Source: an uncultured Hungatella sp. (GTDB lineage: Bacteria; Bacillota; Clostridia; Lachnospirales; Lachnospiraceae). Taken from it: a stretch of 64,000 bases of DNA. Below the pieces are notes generated by a model. It searched no databases. It had not been told where the DNA came from and was given only the letters and a program-made list of their open reading frames with translations. Position 1 is the first letter of the stretch, and every line of letters begins with the position of its first letter. The DNA is taken from contig CAJTUV010000009.1 of assembly GCA_910579515.1 (NCBI GenBank), positions 1-64,000 of the forward strand. The letters are read 5' to 3'. A program made the translations under genes and the position numbers. Shown one piece after another: positions 1-7,614 of this stretch.

Positions 1-1
1 C

Positions 2-295
2 CGGGTGGAGGACGAGATCGAGAAGCTATTGAACACCCTGACCGGGGCCAATGCGGTTCTGCTGTCCTATGCCAATGGGAAAATCGAGGAACTGGACGCA
101 AACCGCCAACGGCTGATAAAGGAAATCGCGGCACTGAACGCGGAAACAATCTCTCCACAGAAAATCGAGTTTCTGTCTGCCCATCTGGAGAACTGGAACA
201 CGATTGACTTTGACGACCGACGGCAGGTGACGGACATTATTCTCTCCCAGGTCCAGGCCACCAGCGACCGCGTTTCGTTTGAGTGGAAAATCTGA
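2..295 (+). CDS. C-terminal fragment of large serine recombinase (partial at window start)
   Basis: The frame is open from base 2 to the stop at 295, so this is the last 97 residues of a longer protein. The visible part is a charged coiled-coil segment (about residues 5-60) followed by the pattern 'FDDRRQVTDIIL...VSFEWKI'. That is the usual end of large serine recombinases of integrative elements, where the extreme C-terminus finishes in an 'I/V-x-W-x-I' strand. The catalytic resolvase domain would lie upstream, outside the window. Such enzymes integrate and excise mobile DNA between attP and attB. With ordinary chromosomal genes starting about 260 bases further on, this is probably the edge of an integrated element. 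The family call rests only on the C-terminus. Confidence 0.7.
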   Translation, partial: RVEDEIEKLLNTLTGANAVLLSYANGKIEELDANRQRLIKEIAALNAETISPQKIEFLSAHLENWNTIDFDDRRQVTDIILSQVQATSDRVSFEWKI

Positions 296-367
296 AACTT
301 TTTCTCTTTGCGCTTTATACTATGGCCTGTGTGCCCTTGTTAAGCGTTGCTAATATATTATAAGCAC

Positions 368-397
368 AAGGCAGGGAATCCATCAACACCCTGCCTT
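368..397 (+). terminator. Probable terminator of the recombinase gene
   Basis: A 9-bp perfect stem (AAGGCAGGG ... CCCTGCCTT) with a 12-base loop is followed by a moderately T-rich tail (TGCTACTCTTTTA). It lies 70 bases after the recombinase stop. The rest of 296-500 shows no gene. Confidence 0.5.
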
Positions 398-500
398 TGC
401 TACTCTTTTACTTTAGGTAACGGTCTTTCTTATACTTTTATTTTGTGTGCTCTCTCATATGTGCTACCTGTGTGTTACTTGTGTGCTGCGTGGCAAAGTT

Positions 501-539
501 AAGGGCTTCCGTTGACATGTGATATCAACGGAAGCCCTT
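501..539 (-). terminator. Hairpin at the 3' end of the GGGtGRT gene
   Basis: A 15-bp stem with a 9-base loop sits just downstream (minus strand) of the gene ending at 557. On the minus strand it is followed by TAACTTTGCC, a weak T-tract. It probably ends the minus-strand operon and insulates it from the recombinase. Confidence 0.5.
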
Positions 540-556
540 AAAAAATACGCTATTTC

Positions 557-1567
557 TTAGAACTTGCCTTCCTTCGCCGCTTCTTCAATGGAAACAGCTA
601 CAGCCACAGTCATACCAACCATAGGGTTGTTGCCAGCGCCGATCAGTCCCATCATCTCAACGTGAGCAGGAACAGAAGAAGAACCTGCAAACTGTGCGTC
701 AGAGTGCATACGTCCTAAAGTATCAGTCATACCATAGGAAGCTGGACCAGCAGCCATATTATCTGGATGGAGAGTACGTCCTGTGCCGCCGCCGGAAGCT
801 ACGGAGAAGTACTTTTTGCCTGCTTCCAGACGTTCTTTCTTATAAGTACCTGCTACTGGATGCTGGAAACGTGTTGGGTTGGTGGAGTTACCAGTGATGG
901 AAACATCAACGCTTTCCTTCCACATAATGGCAACGCCTTCTGGAACGCTGTTTGCACCATAGCAGTTAACTTTCGCACGAAGCCCCTCGGAATAGGACTT
1001 GCGAGAAACCTCTTTAACCTCATTGGTATAAGGGTCATATTCTGTCTCTACGAAGGTAAAGCCATTGATACGGGAAATGATCTGTGCGGCATCTTTTCCA
1101 AGACCGTTTAAGATAACCCGAAGAGGTTTCTGGCGGACCTTGTTTGCCTTCTCTGCAATACCGATAGCACCTTCTGCTGCTGCAAAAGACTCATGGCCTG
1201 CCAAAAATGCAAAGCACTCAGTCTCTTCTTCCAGAAGCATTTTGCCTAAATTGCCATGTCCTAAACCAACCTTACGGGTATCTGCAACAGAACCTGGAAT
1301 ACAGAAGGACTGAAGTCCCTCGCCGATAGCGGCCGCTGCATCTGCTGCTTTTCTGCACCCTTTTTTGATTGCAATAGCTGCGCCTACGGTGTATGCCCAG
1401 CATGCATTTTCAAAACAGATTGGCTGAATGCCTTTGATCATGTTGTATACATCAAGGCCGGCATCCTTCGTAATCTTTTCCGCTTCTTCAATGGAAGCAA
1501 TGCCATAATTTTTCAGTACGCTATTGATATTATCAATACGTCTCTCATATGATTCAAATAATGCCAT
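557..1567 (-). CDS. GGGtGRT family protein, function unknown
   Basis: A 336-residue protein carrying the family signature 'GGGTGRT' at residues 259-265, followed by LHPDN. The family (GGGtGRT protein in Pfam/NCBI naming) has no assigned biochemical role. No signal peptide or membrane segment is seen, so it should be cytoplasmic. It has several cysteines (positions 51, 56, 71, 89, 118 and 202). It lies 131 bases downstream of a NifU/IscU-like scaffold on the same strand, the pairing generally seen for this family, which suggests work on a metal or Fe-S cofactor; that role is inference. The start is ATG at 1567 with AGGAGGAATT just upstream. Length and motif are intact. Confidence 0.93.
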   Translation of the reverse strand: MALFESYERRIDNINSVLKNYGIASIEEAEKITKDAGLDVYNMIKGIQPICFENACWAYTVGAAIAIKKGCRKAADAAAAIGEGLQSFCIPGSVADTRKVGLGHGNLGKMLLEEETECFAFLAGHESFAAAEGAIGIAEKANKVRQKPLRVILNGLGKDAAQIISRINGFTFVETEYDPYTNEVKEVSRKSYSEGLRAKVNCYGANSVPEGVAIMWKESVDVSITGNSTNPTRFQHPVAGTYKKERLEAGKKYFSVASGGGTGRTLHPDNMAAGPASYGMTDTLGRMHSDAQFAGSSSVPAHVEMMGLIGAGNNPMVGMTVAVAVSIEEAAKEGKF

Positions 1568-1604
1568 GATATGTAATTCCTCCTCAAAAATTCTGGTTAT
1601 GACA

Positions 1605-1700
1605 CAAAATTTCCCGCTTTGCTTTTAACGGGAACCGCAAACTCCATTGCATTTCGTTTGCGTAGCGCAAAATTTCCCGCTTTGCGTGAAATTTTGCTTT
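1605..1700. repeat. Direct repeat and hairpin between scaffold and GGGtGRT genes
   Basis: The 18-base string CAAAATTTCCCGCTTTGC occurs at 1605-1622 and again at 1668-1685. The second copy runs into an inverted copy of GCAAAATTTC, giving a stem of about 10 bp (1667-1697). The block fills the gap between the two co-oriented genes. It may be an mRNA processing or stability element, or a small dispersed palindrome; I cannot tell which. Confidence 0.55.
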
Positions 1701-2391
1701 ATTCTTGACGTGGGTCTATAATTTTTACTGCGTCGGCTACACGGCCATACTGACCTTTTGCTTTTTCCCATGCAGTATTGGGATCGTCGCCTTTTTTGAT
1801 GAAATCAGTCATCTTGCCAAGGGATACGAACTGATAACCAATAATCTGGTCGTCTGCATCTAAAGCGATACCGGTAACATAACCTTCCGCCATCTCCAGA
1901 TAACGAGGTCCTTTTTTCAATGTTCCATACATGGTTCCTACCTGAGAGCGAAGTCCCTTACCCAAATCCTCAAGTCCTGCTCCTACAGCCAGTCCGTCTT
2001 CAGAAAATGCAGACTGAGAACGGCCATAAACGATCTGTAAGAATAATTCTCTCATAGCAGTATTGATTGCATCACATACCAAGTCTGTGTTTAACGCTTC
2101 CATTACAGTCAGGCCAGGAAGAATTTCTGCTGCCATAGCTGCTGAATGGGTCATACCAGAGCATCCGATGGTCTCAACCAAAGCTTCCTGGATAATTCCC
2201 TCTTTTACATTCAGGGAAAGCTTACATGCACCCTGCTGTGGAGCACACCAGCCAATACCGTGGGTAAAACCGGAGATGTCCTTTACTTCTTTTACCTGCA
2301 CCCACTTTGCTTCCTCCGGAATGGGAGCCGCACCATGATGCACACCCTGCGCTACTGGGCACATTGTTTCTACTTCATGTGAATAAATCAT
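1699..2391 (-). CDS. NifU/IscU-like iron-sulfur cluster assembly scaffold protein
   Basis: A 230-residue protein with a NifU_N/IscU-like core. Cluster-ligand candidates are Cys49 and Cys56 in 'GWCAPQQGAC' and Cys77 in 'ETIGCSGMTHSAAMAAE', which matches the GCxxSxAS-type region of scaffolds. It is much longer than IscU (about 130 residues); the C-terminal 100 residues are extra. The usual third IscU cysteine motif (H-C-S) is not seen, so this is a divergent scaffold, not the general IscU/SufU. It is the upstream gene of a two-gene unit with the GGGtGRT gene. The ATG start at 2391 follows a purine-rich site (AAAGGAG). It probably handles an Fe-S cluster destined for or modified by its partner (inference). 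Confidence 0.85.
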   Translation of the reverse strand: MIYSHEVETMCPVAQGVHHGAAPIPEEAKWVQVKEVKDISGFTHGIGWCAPQQGACKLSLNVKEGIIQEALVETIGCSGMTHSAAMAAEILPGLTVMEALNTDLVCDAINTAMRELFLQIVYGRSQSAFSEDGLAVGAGLEDLGKGLRSQVGTMYGTLKKGPRYLEMAEGYVTGIALDADDQIIGYQFVSLGKMTDFIKKGDDPNTAWEKAKGQYGRVADAVKIIDPRQE

Positions 2392-2568
2392 TGTAAAACT
2401 CCTTTCAATAAAGTAATAAGTGTGAAGTATTTTGGTGGTATCGTTAAATTTATCACATCATACTTGTCTATTATTTTCTCACAAAATCTGGTATTCGTCC
2501 AGTGATTTTTTTAAAATCCGTCTGTCAAAGTTAACAAAAATTTTTTCTAAATTTCCATCAAAAAGTTG

Positions 2569-2597
2569 TTGACATTTAGGACAACTTGGATTATACT
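2569..2597 (+). promoter_or_regulatory. Sigma-A-type promoter of the tRNA pair
   Basis: TTGACA at 2569-2574 and TATACT at 2592-2597 are separated by 17 bases. The promoter lies 19 bases upstream of tRNA-Val. Confidence 0.85.
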
Positions 2598-2615
2598 AAT
2601 AGAGCAGTTTGACAT

Positions 2616-2688
2616 GGGGTCTTAGCTCAGCTGGGAGAGCATCTGCCTTACAAGCAGAGGGTCACAGGTTCGAGCCCTGTAGGCCCCA
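2616..2688 (+). tRNA. tRNA-Val (anticodon TAC)
   Basis: A 73-base cloverleaf. Acceptor GGGGTCT pairs with AGGCCCC, the D-arm contains AGCTCAGCTGGGAGAGC, the anticodon loop CTTACAA carries TAC, and the T-arm contains GGTTCGAGCC. CCA is not encoded. It is cotranscribed with tRNA-Met. Confidence 0.96.
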
Positions 2689-2703
2689 TTGAAAACCAAA
2701 TAT

Positions 2704-2777
2704 GGCGGAATAGCTCAGTTGGCTAGAGCACACGGTTCATACCCGTGGTGTCGAGAGTTCAAATCTCCCTTCCGCTA
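2704..2777 (+). tRNA. tRNA-Met (anticodon CAT, elongator type)
   Basis: A 74-base cloverleaf. Acceptor GGCGGAA pairs with TTCCGCT (one G-T pair at the end), the anticodon loop TTCATAC carries CAT, and the T-loop is GTTCAAATC. There is no run of three G-C pairs next to the anticodon loop, so it is an elongator rather than an initiator. CAT could also belong to a lysidine-modified tRNA-Ile, which I cannot exclude. Confidence 0.9.
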
Positions 2778-2786
2778 TTTAAGACA

Positions 2787-2816
2787 AACATCTGTCGGAT
2801 TGGCAGATGTTTTTTT
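2787..2816 (+). terminator. Intrinsic terminator of the tRNA operon
   Basis: An 8-bp stem AACATCTG/CAGATGTT with a 9-base loop is followed immediately by a run of T residues. Confidence 0.88.
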
Positions 2817-2983
2817 ACGCGCTTATTCAAGATGATATGGTGTTTTTCTTTTGCTTTCAAATCTTTTTCAACAAAAACAGGATATTTGATTTGTCTTTGT
2901 ATTTATGATATACTGTCAATAAAATATTAGGGCCTTTGACTCCAACATTTCAATAAAATCAAGATTAGATTGGAGGAATATCT

Positions 2984-3211
2984 ATGAACTGTCCATATTG
3001 TCAAAATGAAATGCAGTTAGGAAATATACCCAACTGGTCGCAGCCAGTCCAATGGCTGCCAGACGGCAAAAGACCATCTATGTTCGCTTTCTCAGTTGCG
3101 GCAGACGGAGTTTTGCTCATGAATCAGTACAGGATCTTAAAAGAAGGGTATCAAGCAAAAGCGTATTATTGTCAAAAATGTAAAATCGTGATTGCACATA
3201 CACAAGAGTAA
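2984..3211 (+). CDS. Small zinc-ribbon protein (DUF6487/PF20097-like)
   Basis: A 75-residue protein with CPYC at residues 3-6 and CQKC near residue 63, the two halves of a zinc ribbon. The layout 'MNCPYCQNEMQLGNI...W' matches small PF20097/DUF6487 proteins of Firmicutes. It has no signal peptide. The function is unknown; a nucleic-acid or protein-binding role is typical of zinc ribbons. A strong site (TTGGAGGAA) lies 6 bases before the ATG. It is monocistronic, closed by the hairpin at 3252-3293. Confidence 0.75.
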   Translation: MNCPYCQNEMQLGNIPNWSQPVQWLPDGKRPSMFAFSVAADGVLLMNQYRILKEGYQAKAYYCQKCKIVIAHTQE

Positions 3212-3251
3212 TCACTGCATGAGTATTGTGTAAGTAAGAATGGAACAATTT

Positions 3252-3293
3252 AAAAGAACGCTTTCAGGTATCAGTCTGAAGGCGTTCTTTTTC
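3252..3293. terminator. Bidirectional terminator between convergent genes
   Basis: A 15-16 bp stem (AAAAGAACGC-TTTCAG ... CTGAAG-GCGTTCTTTTT) with an 8-base loop has T-runs on both strands. It serves the zinc-ribbon gene and the minus-strand uronate operon. Confidence 0.88.
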
Positions 3294-3303
3294 AACGCGC
3301 CTT

Positions 3304-3939
3304 TTACAAAAGCGCTTTTACAAAGTCTGCTATGGCCTGGTCCTTACAGCCTGCAAAGAACAGTTCCTCAAAATGTTCGCCTGCCACAGCTCCCTTCAAC
3401 AGCTCCTGGTCTAAGTCCTTTAGACCCTCAAGAAGAGGACGCAGGGTTTTGGAACGGACCTCATCTAAAATATGCTTATTGCGCATCTCAGGCTCTACCC
3501 GCTCTGGAGGATATCCTTGGCCGTGGCCAAATCCAAACAACTTTTCAAAAACGTATTCCAGATTCAGCTCGCCGCCCCAGCCAAAGCCTTTGGCGAAGGG
3601 CATAGCCACGGCATTGCCGTCATTAACATGGGCAAAGGTATATGCATCCACCGGATCTTCCACATGGCCGCAGATTACGCCCGGAAAACTGTTCATGGCC
3701 AGCATAGCTCCTTCGCCGGTTCCACAGCCAGTGACGACAAAATCCGCCGCCCCGCTGTTAAGAAGAATGGTGCCCACAATGCCGCACTGGACATAGGTGA
3801 GCTGAGCTTTATCATCTGCGGCGTACATTCCATAATTGTCAACGACGTGGCCCATAGGTTCCACAACTTTTTTAAGCGCTGTAAAAATGATGCTATTTTT
3901 TCCAGCCTGACTGTTCTCGTTGATAAGTGCGATTTTCAT
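3304..3939 (-). CDS. RpiB/LacAB-family sugar isomerase, DhuI-like
   Basis: A 211-residue RpiB/LacA/LacB-fold isomerase; the motif 'VVTGCGTGEGAMLAMN' carries the conserved active-site Cys/Gly loop. It lies directly downstream of a KduD-like dehydrogenase and a GH88 hydrolase. In streptococci an RpiB-fold enzyme (DhuI) replaces KduI as 4-deoxy-L-threo-5-hexosulose-uronate ketol-isomerase in the same setting, so that reaction is the best guess. The protein is longer than ribose-5-phosphate isomerase B (about 150 residues) by a C-terminal helical extension, as in such homologues. It is the last gene of the operon. The start is ATG at 3939 with AGGAGG upstream. Confidence 0.82.
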   Translation of the reverse strand: MKIALINENSQAGKNSIIFTALKKVVEPMGHVVDNYGMYAADDKAQLTYVQCGIVGTILLNSGAADFVVTGCGTGEGAMLAMNSFPGVICGHVEDPVDAYTFAHVNDGNAVAMPFAKGFGWGGELNLEYVFEKLFGFGHGQGYPPERVEPEMRNKHILDEVRSKTLRPLLEGLKDLDQELLKGAVAGEHFEELFFAGCKDQAIADFVKALL

Positions 3940-3953
3940 AGTATTCCTCCTAC

Positions 3954-4745
3954 CTATGGCTGCTTTCCAATATAGGCCAGAATGCCGCCGTCTACATACA
4001 GGATATGGCCGTTAACAAAATTGGAGGCGTCAGATGCTAAGAACACAGCGGGTCCTGCCAGATCGGACGCTTCCCCCCAACGGTTTGCCGGAGTCTTGGC
4101 CAGAATGAATTGGTCAAAGGGGTGGCGACTACCATCCGGCAGAACCTCACGGAGAGGCGCGGTCTGCGGCGTGGCGATGTAGCCAGGTCCAATACCGTTA
4201 CACTGGATGTTGTATTGGCCGTACTCGCTGGCAATATTTTTGGTCAGCATCTTCAGACCTCCCTTGGCGGCGGCATAGGCGGATACGGTTTCTCTGCCAA
4301 GCTCGCTCATCATGGAACAGATATTGATGATCTTTCCGCCTCCCTTTTGGATCATGGAAGGAATAACGGCTTTGGCCATGATGAAAGGACCGTTTAAGTC
4401 AATATCTACCACCTGCCTGAAATCCGCGGCGGACATCTCCAACATGGGAATACGTTTGATGATGCCTGCATTGTTTACCAAAATGTCAATAATACCCACT
4501 TCTTTTTCGATTTGAGCTACCATGTTCTGGACAGCCTGTTCGTCTGTCACGTCACAGATATATCCATGTGCTTCAATGCCAAGGTCCTTATAGGCAGTGA
4601 TGCCTTTTTCGATGAGATCAGGATTCCGGTCATTAAACACGATTTTGGCCCCTGCTTCACCAAGAGCGCCGGCAATAGCAAAACCGATACCATAAGAAGC
4701 GCCGGTGACCAGGGCCACCTTCCCTTCTAAGCTGAAATTAACCAT
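3954..4745 (-). CDS. SDR oxidoreductase, KduD/DhuD-like 2-keto-3-deoxy-uronate reductase
   Basis: A 263-residue classical short-chain dehydrogenase: cofactor motif 'TGASYGIG' near residues 14-21, 'NNAG' near residue 92 and the catalytic 'YAAAK' after a 'CSMMSE' serine segment. Annotation pipelines call close relatives gluconate 5-dehydrogenase or KduD. In this operon it most likely reduces 3-deoxy-D-glycero-2,5-hexodiulosonate to 2-keto-3-deoxygluconate (inference from context). It is 14 bases upstream of the isomerase, so the two are probably translated together. No downstream KDG kinase or aldolase is present in the window. Confidence 0.87.
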   Translation of the reverse strand: MVNFSLEGKVALVTGASYGIGFAIAGALGEAGAKIVFNDRNPDLIEKGITAYKDLGIEAHGYICDVTDEQAVQNMVAQIEKEVGIIDILVNNAGIIKRIPMLEMSAADFRQVVDIDLNGPFIMAKAVIPSMIQKGGGKIINICSMMSELGRETVSAYAAAKGGLKMLTKNIASEYGQYNIQCNGIGPGYIATPQTAPLREVLPDGSRHPFDQFILAKTPANRWGEASDLAGPAVFLASDASNFVNGHILYVDGGILAYIGKQP

Positions 4746-4773
4746 TTGATTACCTCCCTAAATTTAAATGGAT

Positions 4774-6177
4774 TTATTTTGCCGTACCATGAGATTTTAT
4801 ATCAGCAATTTTAGCCTGAACTTCGATCATCTTCTCCTTATCCAGCGGATAGAATTTCATAGCAATCAAGCTGGCAATCCAGCCTAAAATCGGCATACCG
4901 ATGAACAGGAAAATGGTGACCCAGAAGACTCCGGAAGTCAGAGGATCTTCTTGCGTGGGGAAACGCTCTGAATAGCCGATCAGTACACAGAACCAGCCCA
5001 CGATTGTGGCCGCAAAAGAGGAGATCACCTTGTCAAAAAATCCAAACACAGTGCCCATAAGGGCGGGGGCATAGTTGCCGGACTGATACAGCTCATAGTC
5101 AGCACAGTCTGCAATCATAGGAGTAGCCAGGCCGACATTGATGCTGGCAAAACCATAGACCAGCGTATAAAGGCCGATAAAGGCGATAGTCATAAAGCCG
5201 ATATGCTCCAGTGAGATTTGAGTAGGATCGCCAAAGATCAGGATTGCACCCAAAAGTAATGAGGAGGCGATACTGCACCAGGTAAAAAGAACCGTGGCTT
5301 TCTTGGAAGAGAAACGGGCGGCAACGCTGGTGCCGATGATGATTAAAATCATGCTGGGGATCATCGTGATCATGGACATTCGGCTGAGCATCTTGTAGTT
5401 ACCAATGATAATGCCGTACAGCATGATACCTACTACAGAATTGCTTCTGACCTGGGTAGCCAGTTTGTCAGTGGAGGCCGCTACCACCAGCATCTGAATC
5501 GCCTTATTGTTTTTGATAATTCTGAAAATGTCTTTGAAGCCGTAACGTGCCTGTTCACCTAGTTTGGCATAGGTTTCAGGCTGGTCTTTTTCCTGTATGC
5601 CGATCATAGCCAGGACGGTAAGCACCAACGAAATGGGACCGAAGGTGAAGATCACTTCTCTGAACAATTCAGCAGTAAATCCTTGATGCTTGCCAACCAG
5701 AGTGTCGGTAATATACACAGCCATGCCGGTAAACAAAAGTGCATTGATGATGCTGTCAATTCGTGCGAACATAGGACGCTGCTTGGGGTCGTTGGTCAAT
5801 ACGCTCTGCCCGCCGCGGGTGGCAGCATTCTGGAAGGTGTAGCCAATAATGTACACCAGATAAATCACAGTCCAGTAAAGCACTTTGGGAAACCCGTCCG
5901 GCATCAGATGGGTGGTAGTGAACATCAAAATTACAGTACCCAGCATGATAAGATTACCTATTAGCATAAAGGGCCGGAACTTGCCGAATTTTCCATTGGT
6001 TTTATCCACCACGAAGCCGACGATCGGGTCGGTGACGCCATCCCAGAATCGAGCAGCCATCATAATGTTAGAGACGAGCAGCACAGCCATCCCCGCCACA
6101 TTACCTGCGTAGAGGTTGACGAATCCCATCAGAGACAAATAAATATTAGAAGCCGTATTGTTAAACACGAAAAACAA
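4774..6177 (-). CDS. GPH-family (MFS) sugar/uronide transporter, N-terminus interrupted by a stop codon
   Basis: A 12-helix cation symporter of the glycoside-pentoside-hexuronide type; 'ARFWDGVTDPIVGFVVDKT' near residues 43-61 is the family's loop 2-3 signature. Its natural start appears to be ATG at 6216 with AAAGGAAC ahead of it, followed by GAA, then an in-frame TAA at 6208-6210. The next codons still encode the expected family N-terminus (QYNRAKTWQLL) and run unbroken into this frame. The only later near-start is TTG at 6177, with poor ribosome binding. So either a C-to-T change (CAA to TAA) has made this a pseudogene, or a shortened product is made from TTG, or the base is a sequencing error. 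The predicted cargo is unsaturated uronide disaccharides or uronic acids. Confidence 0.8.
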   Translation of the reverse strand: MFFVFNNTASNIYLSLMGFVNLYAGNVAGMAVLLVSNIMMAARFWDGVTDPIVGFVVDKTNGKFGKFRPFMLIGNLIMLGTVILMFTTTHLMPDGFPKVLYWTVIYLVYIIGYTFQNAATRGGQSVLTNDPKQRPMFARIDSIINALLFTGMAVYITDTLVGKHQGFTAELFREVIFTFGPISLVLTVLAMIGIQEKDQPETYAKLGEQARYGFKDIFRIIKNNKAIQMLVVAASTDKLATQVRSNSVVGIMLYGIIIGNYKMLSRMSMITMIPSMILIIIGTSVAARFSSKKATVLFTWCSIASSLLLGAILIFGDPTQISLEHIGFMTIAFIGLYTLVYGFASINVGLATPMIADCADYELYQSGNYAPALMGTVFGFFDKVISSFAATIVGWFCVLIGYSERFPTQEDPLTSGVFWVTIFLFIGMPILGWIASLIAMKFYPLDKEKMIEVQAKIADIKSHGTAK

Positions 6178-6240
6178 AAGCTGCCACGTTTTCGCACGAT
6201 TATACTGTTATTCCATAAGTTTGTTCCTTTCACGGTCAGA

Positions 6241-7452
6241 TTACCACTCAAACAAATCTTTCCCTTTCAGGCGAAGAATCGCCTCTATGAAAAAGTAGTC
6301 GCCGTAGATAATAGGAACTTCTGTATTGGTGCCGTCAGGGTCATGATAGAAGAAGGTGCCGCCGGTGGTAATGGCGTCCTTCTCAGGATCCCAGTTGGCA
6401 AACTTCTCATCACAAGCCCTTAAGATACGGTATGCCGCTTCTGTGTAGAATCGGGCTTCATTTTCCTCCACATGTCTGGCAATCTCTAAAAGTCCACATG
6501 CAGTACACATGGCGGCAGTGGAATCGTACTTCAACGGTTCGGCTGGCTGGCGGTAGTCTACCAAAGGGAGCCAGTCGGTGACAGCCATGTTCGAGATGCA
6601 GTAGTGGGCACACTGCTTTGCGGTATTAAGGAAAGATTCATCTTTCGTATGACGGTAGCTGAGGGCAAAACCATATACTGCCCAAGACTGACCTCTGCTC
6701 CAGGAAGAACCCTGTCTGTAGCCCTGCCCGCCGGGGTTGGTGAGGTACTGGCCGCTGTCTGGATCAAAGGCTGCAATATGATTGCAGCTTCCGTCAGACC
6801 GGACAACGTATTGCTGGGCAGTCTTGGCGTGATTGAACGCGATTTTTTTGAAACGCGGATCATTGGTTTCCTCGGAAGCCCAATATAACAGAGGGATATT
6901 CATCATACAGTCAATGATCATCCAGCCCCGGATGTCGCCGCCTCCAAAGTTTTTAGCCATTTTCGACATAGAATCAGGCCATGCACGGATGAATTTTCCG
7001 TCCAGATTGTAACGAGAGGATAAAAGGCTGGCCGCCAAAAGCCCTCTGCGCCGTGCTTCTGTGTCTCCAGTCTTTCGGTAGTTAGCCACAGAAGACAGGA
7101 GGAACAAAAATCCCAGGTCGTGATCCACAGTCTCCGCGCTTTTCAGTAACACTTCCAGCCGCTCCTCAACACCTACGGCCGCCTTTTTATAATCCTCGTC
7201 CCCAGTGGCCTCATACATCTGCCACAACATTCCCGGCCAAAAGCCGTTGGTCCAGAATCCCACATGAGTGCCGCCGTCTGGCCGTTTGCCCCAGGGAGTC
7301 TCTGTGATGTCGTGGTATTTGCCGTCTTTTCCGGTAGTGTAGGGGATGTTTGTGCCCACTCTGCCACACTCCGCCTTCATTTTAAGAAGCAGCTTGTCAT
7401 AAGTTGCATTCAGCCATTGCTGATTGGAACGTCTAGCGTTTTTTTCTTCCAC
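6241..7452 (-). CDS. GH88 unsaturated glucuronyl hydrolase
   Basis: A 403-residue (alpha/alpha)6-barrel hydrolase of family GH88. 'GFWPGMLWQMYEATGD', 'DHDLGF' and 'MIIDCMMNIPLLYWA' match unsaturated glucuronyl hydrolases; Asp112 and Asp181 correspond to the two catalytic aspartates (D88/D149) of the Bacillus GL1 enzyme. The segment 'QGYRQGSSWSRGQSWAVYG' is also conserved. It hydrates the 4,5-double bond of delta-uronate at the non-reducing end of lyase-made disaccharides (glycosaminoglycans or related acidic glycans). No signal peptide, so it acts after import. The first gene of the operon; the start is GTG at 7452 behind GAGGAGGGG. A TATAAT box lies at 7519-7524 (minus) without a good -35, consistent with activation by the AraC regulator upstream. 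Confidence 0.93.
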   Translation of the reverse strand: MEEKNARRSNQQWLNATYDKLLLKMKAECGRVGTNIPYTTGKDGKYHDITETPWGKRPDGGTHVGFWTNGFWPGMLWQMYEATGDEDYKKAAVGVEERLEVLLKSAETVDHDLGFLFLLSSVANYRKTGDTEARRRGLLAASLLSSRYNLDGKFIRAWPDSMSKMAKNFGGGDIRGWMIIDCMMNIPLLYWASEETNDPRFKKIAFNHAKTAQQYVVRSDGSCNHIAAFDPDSGQYLTNPGGQGYRQGSSWSRGQSWAVYGFALSYRHTKDESFLNTAKQCAHYCISNMAVTDWLPLVDYRQPAEPLKYDSTAAMCTACGLLEIARHVEENEARFYTEAAYRILRACDEKFANWDPEKDAITTGGTFFYHDPDGTNTEVPIIYGDYFFIEAILRLKGKDLFEW

Positions 7453-7614
7453 CCTAAACCCCTCCTCATCTTATAATGTTAAATAAAAATCTTGACCATG
7501 ATTTTATTTGGTGATGGTATTATAGCATGAGAAAAAGATACTTTATAGTCATATTGTTGCAGAAATATTGCAAATCTTATACTTTTTTGTCGAAAATTCC
7601 GTTGGTTTTTACGG

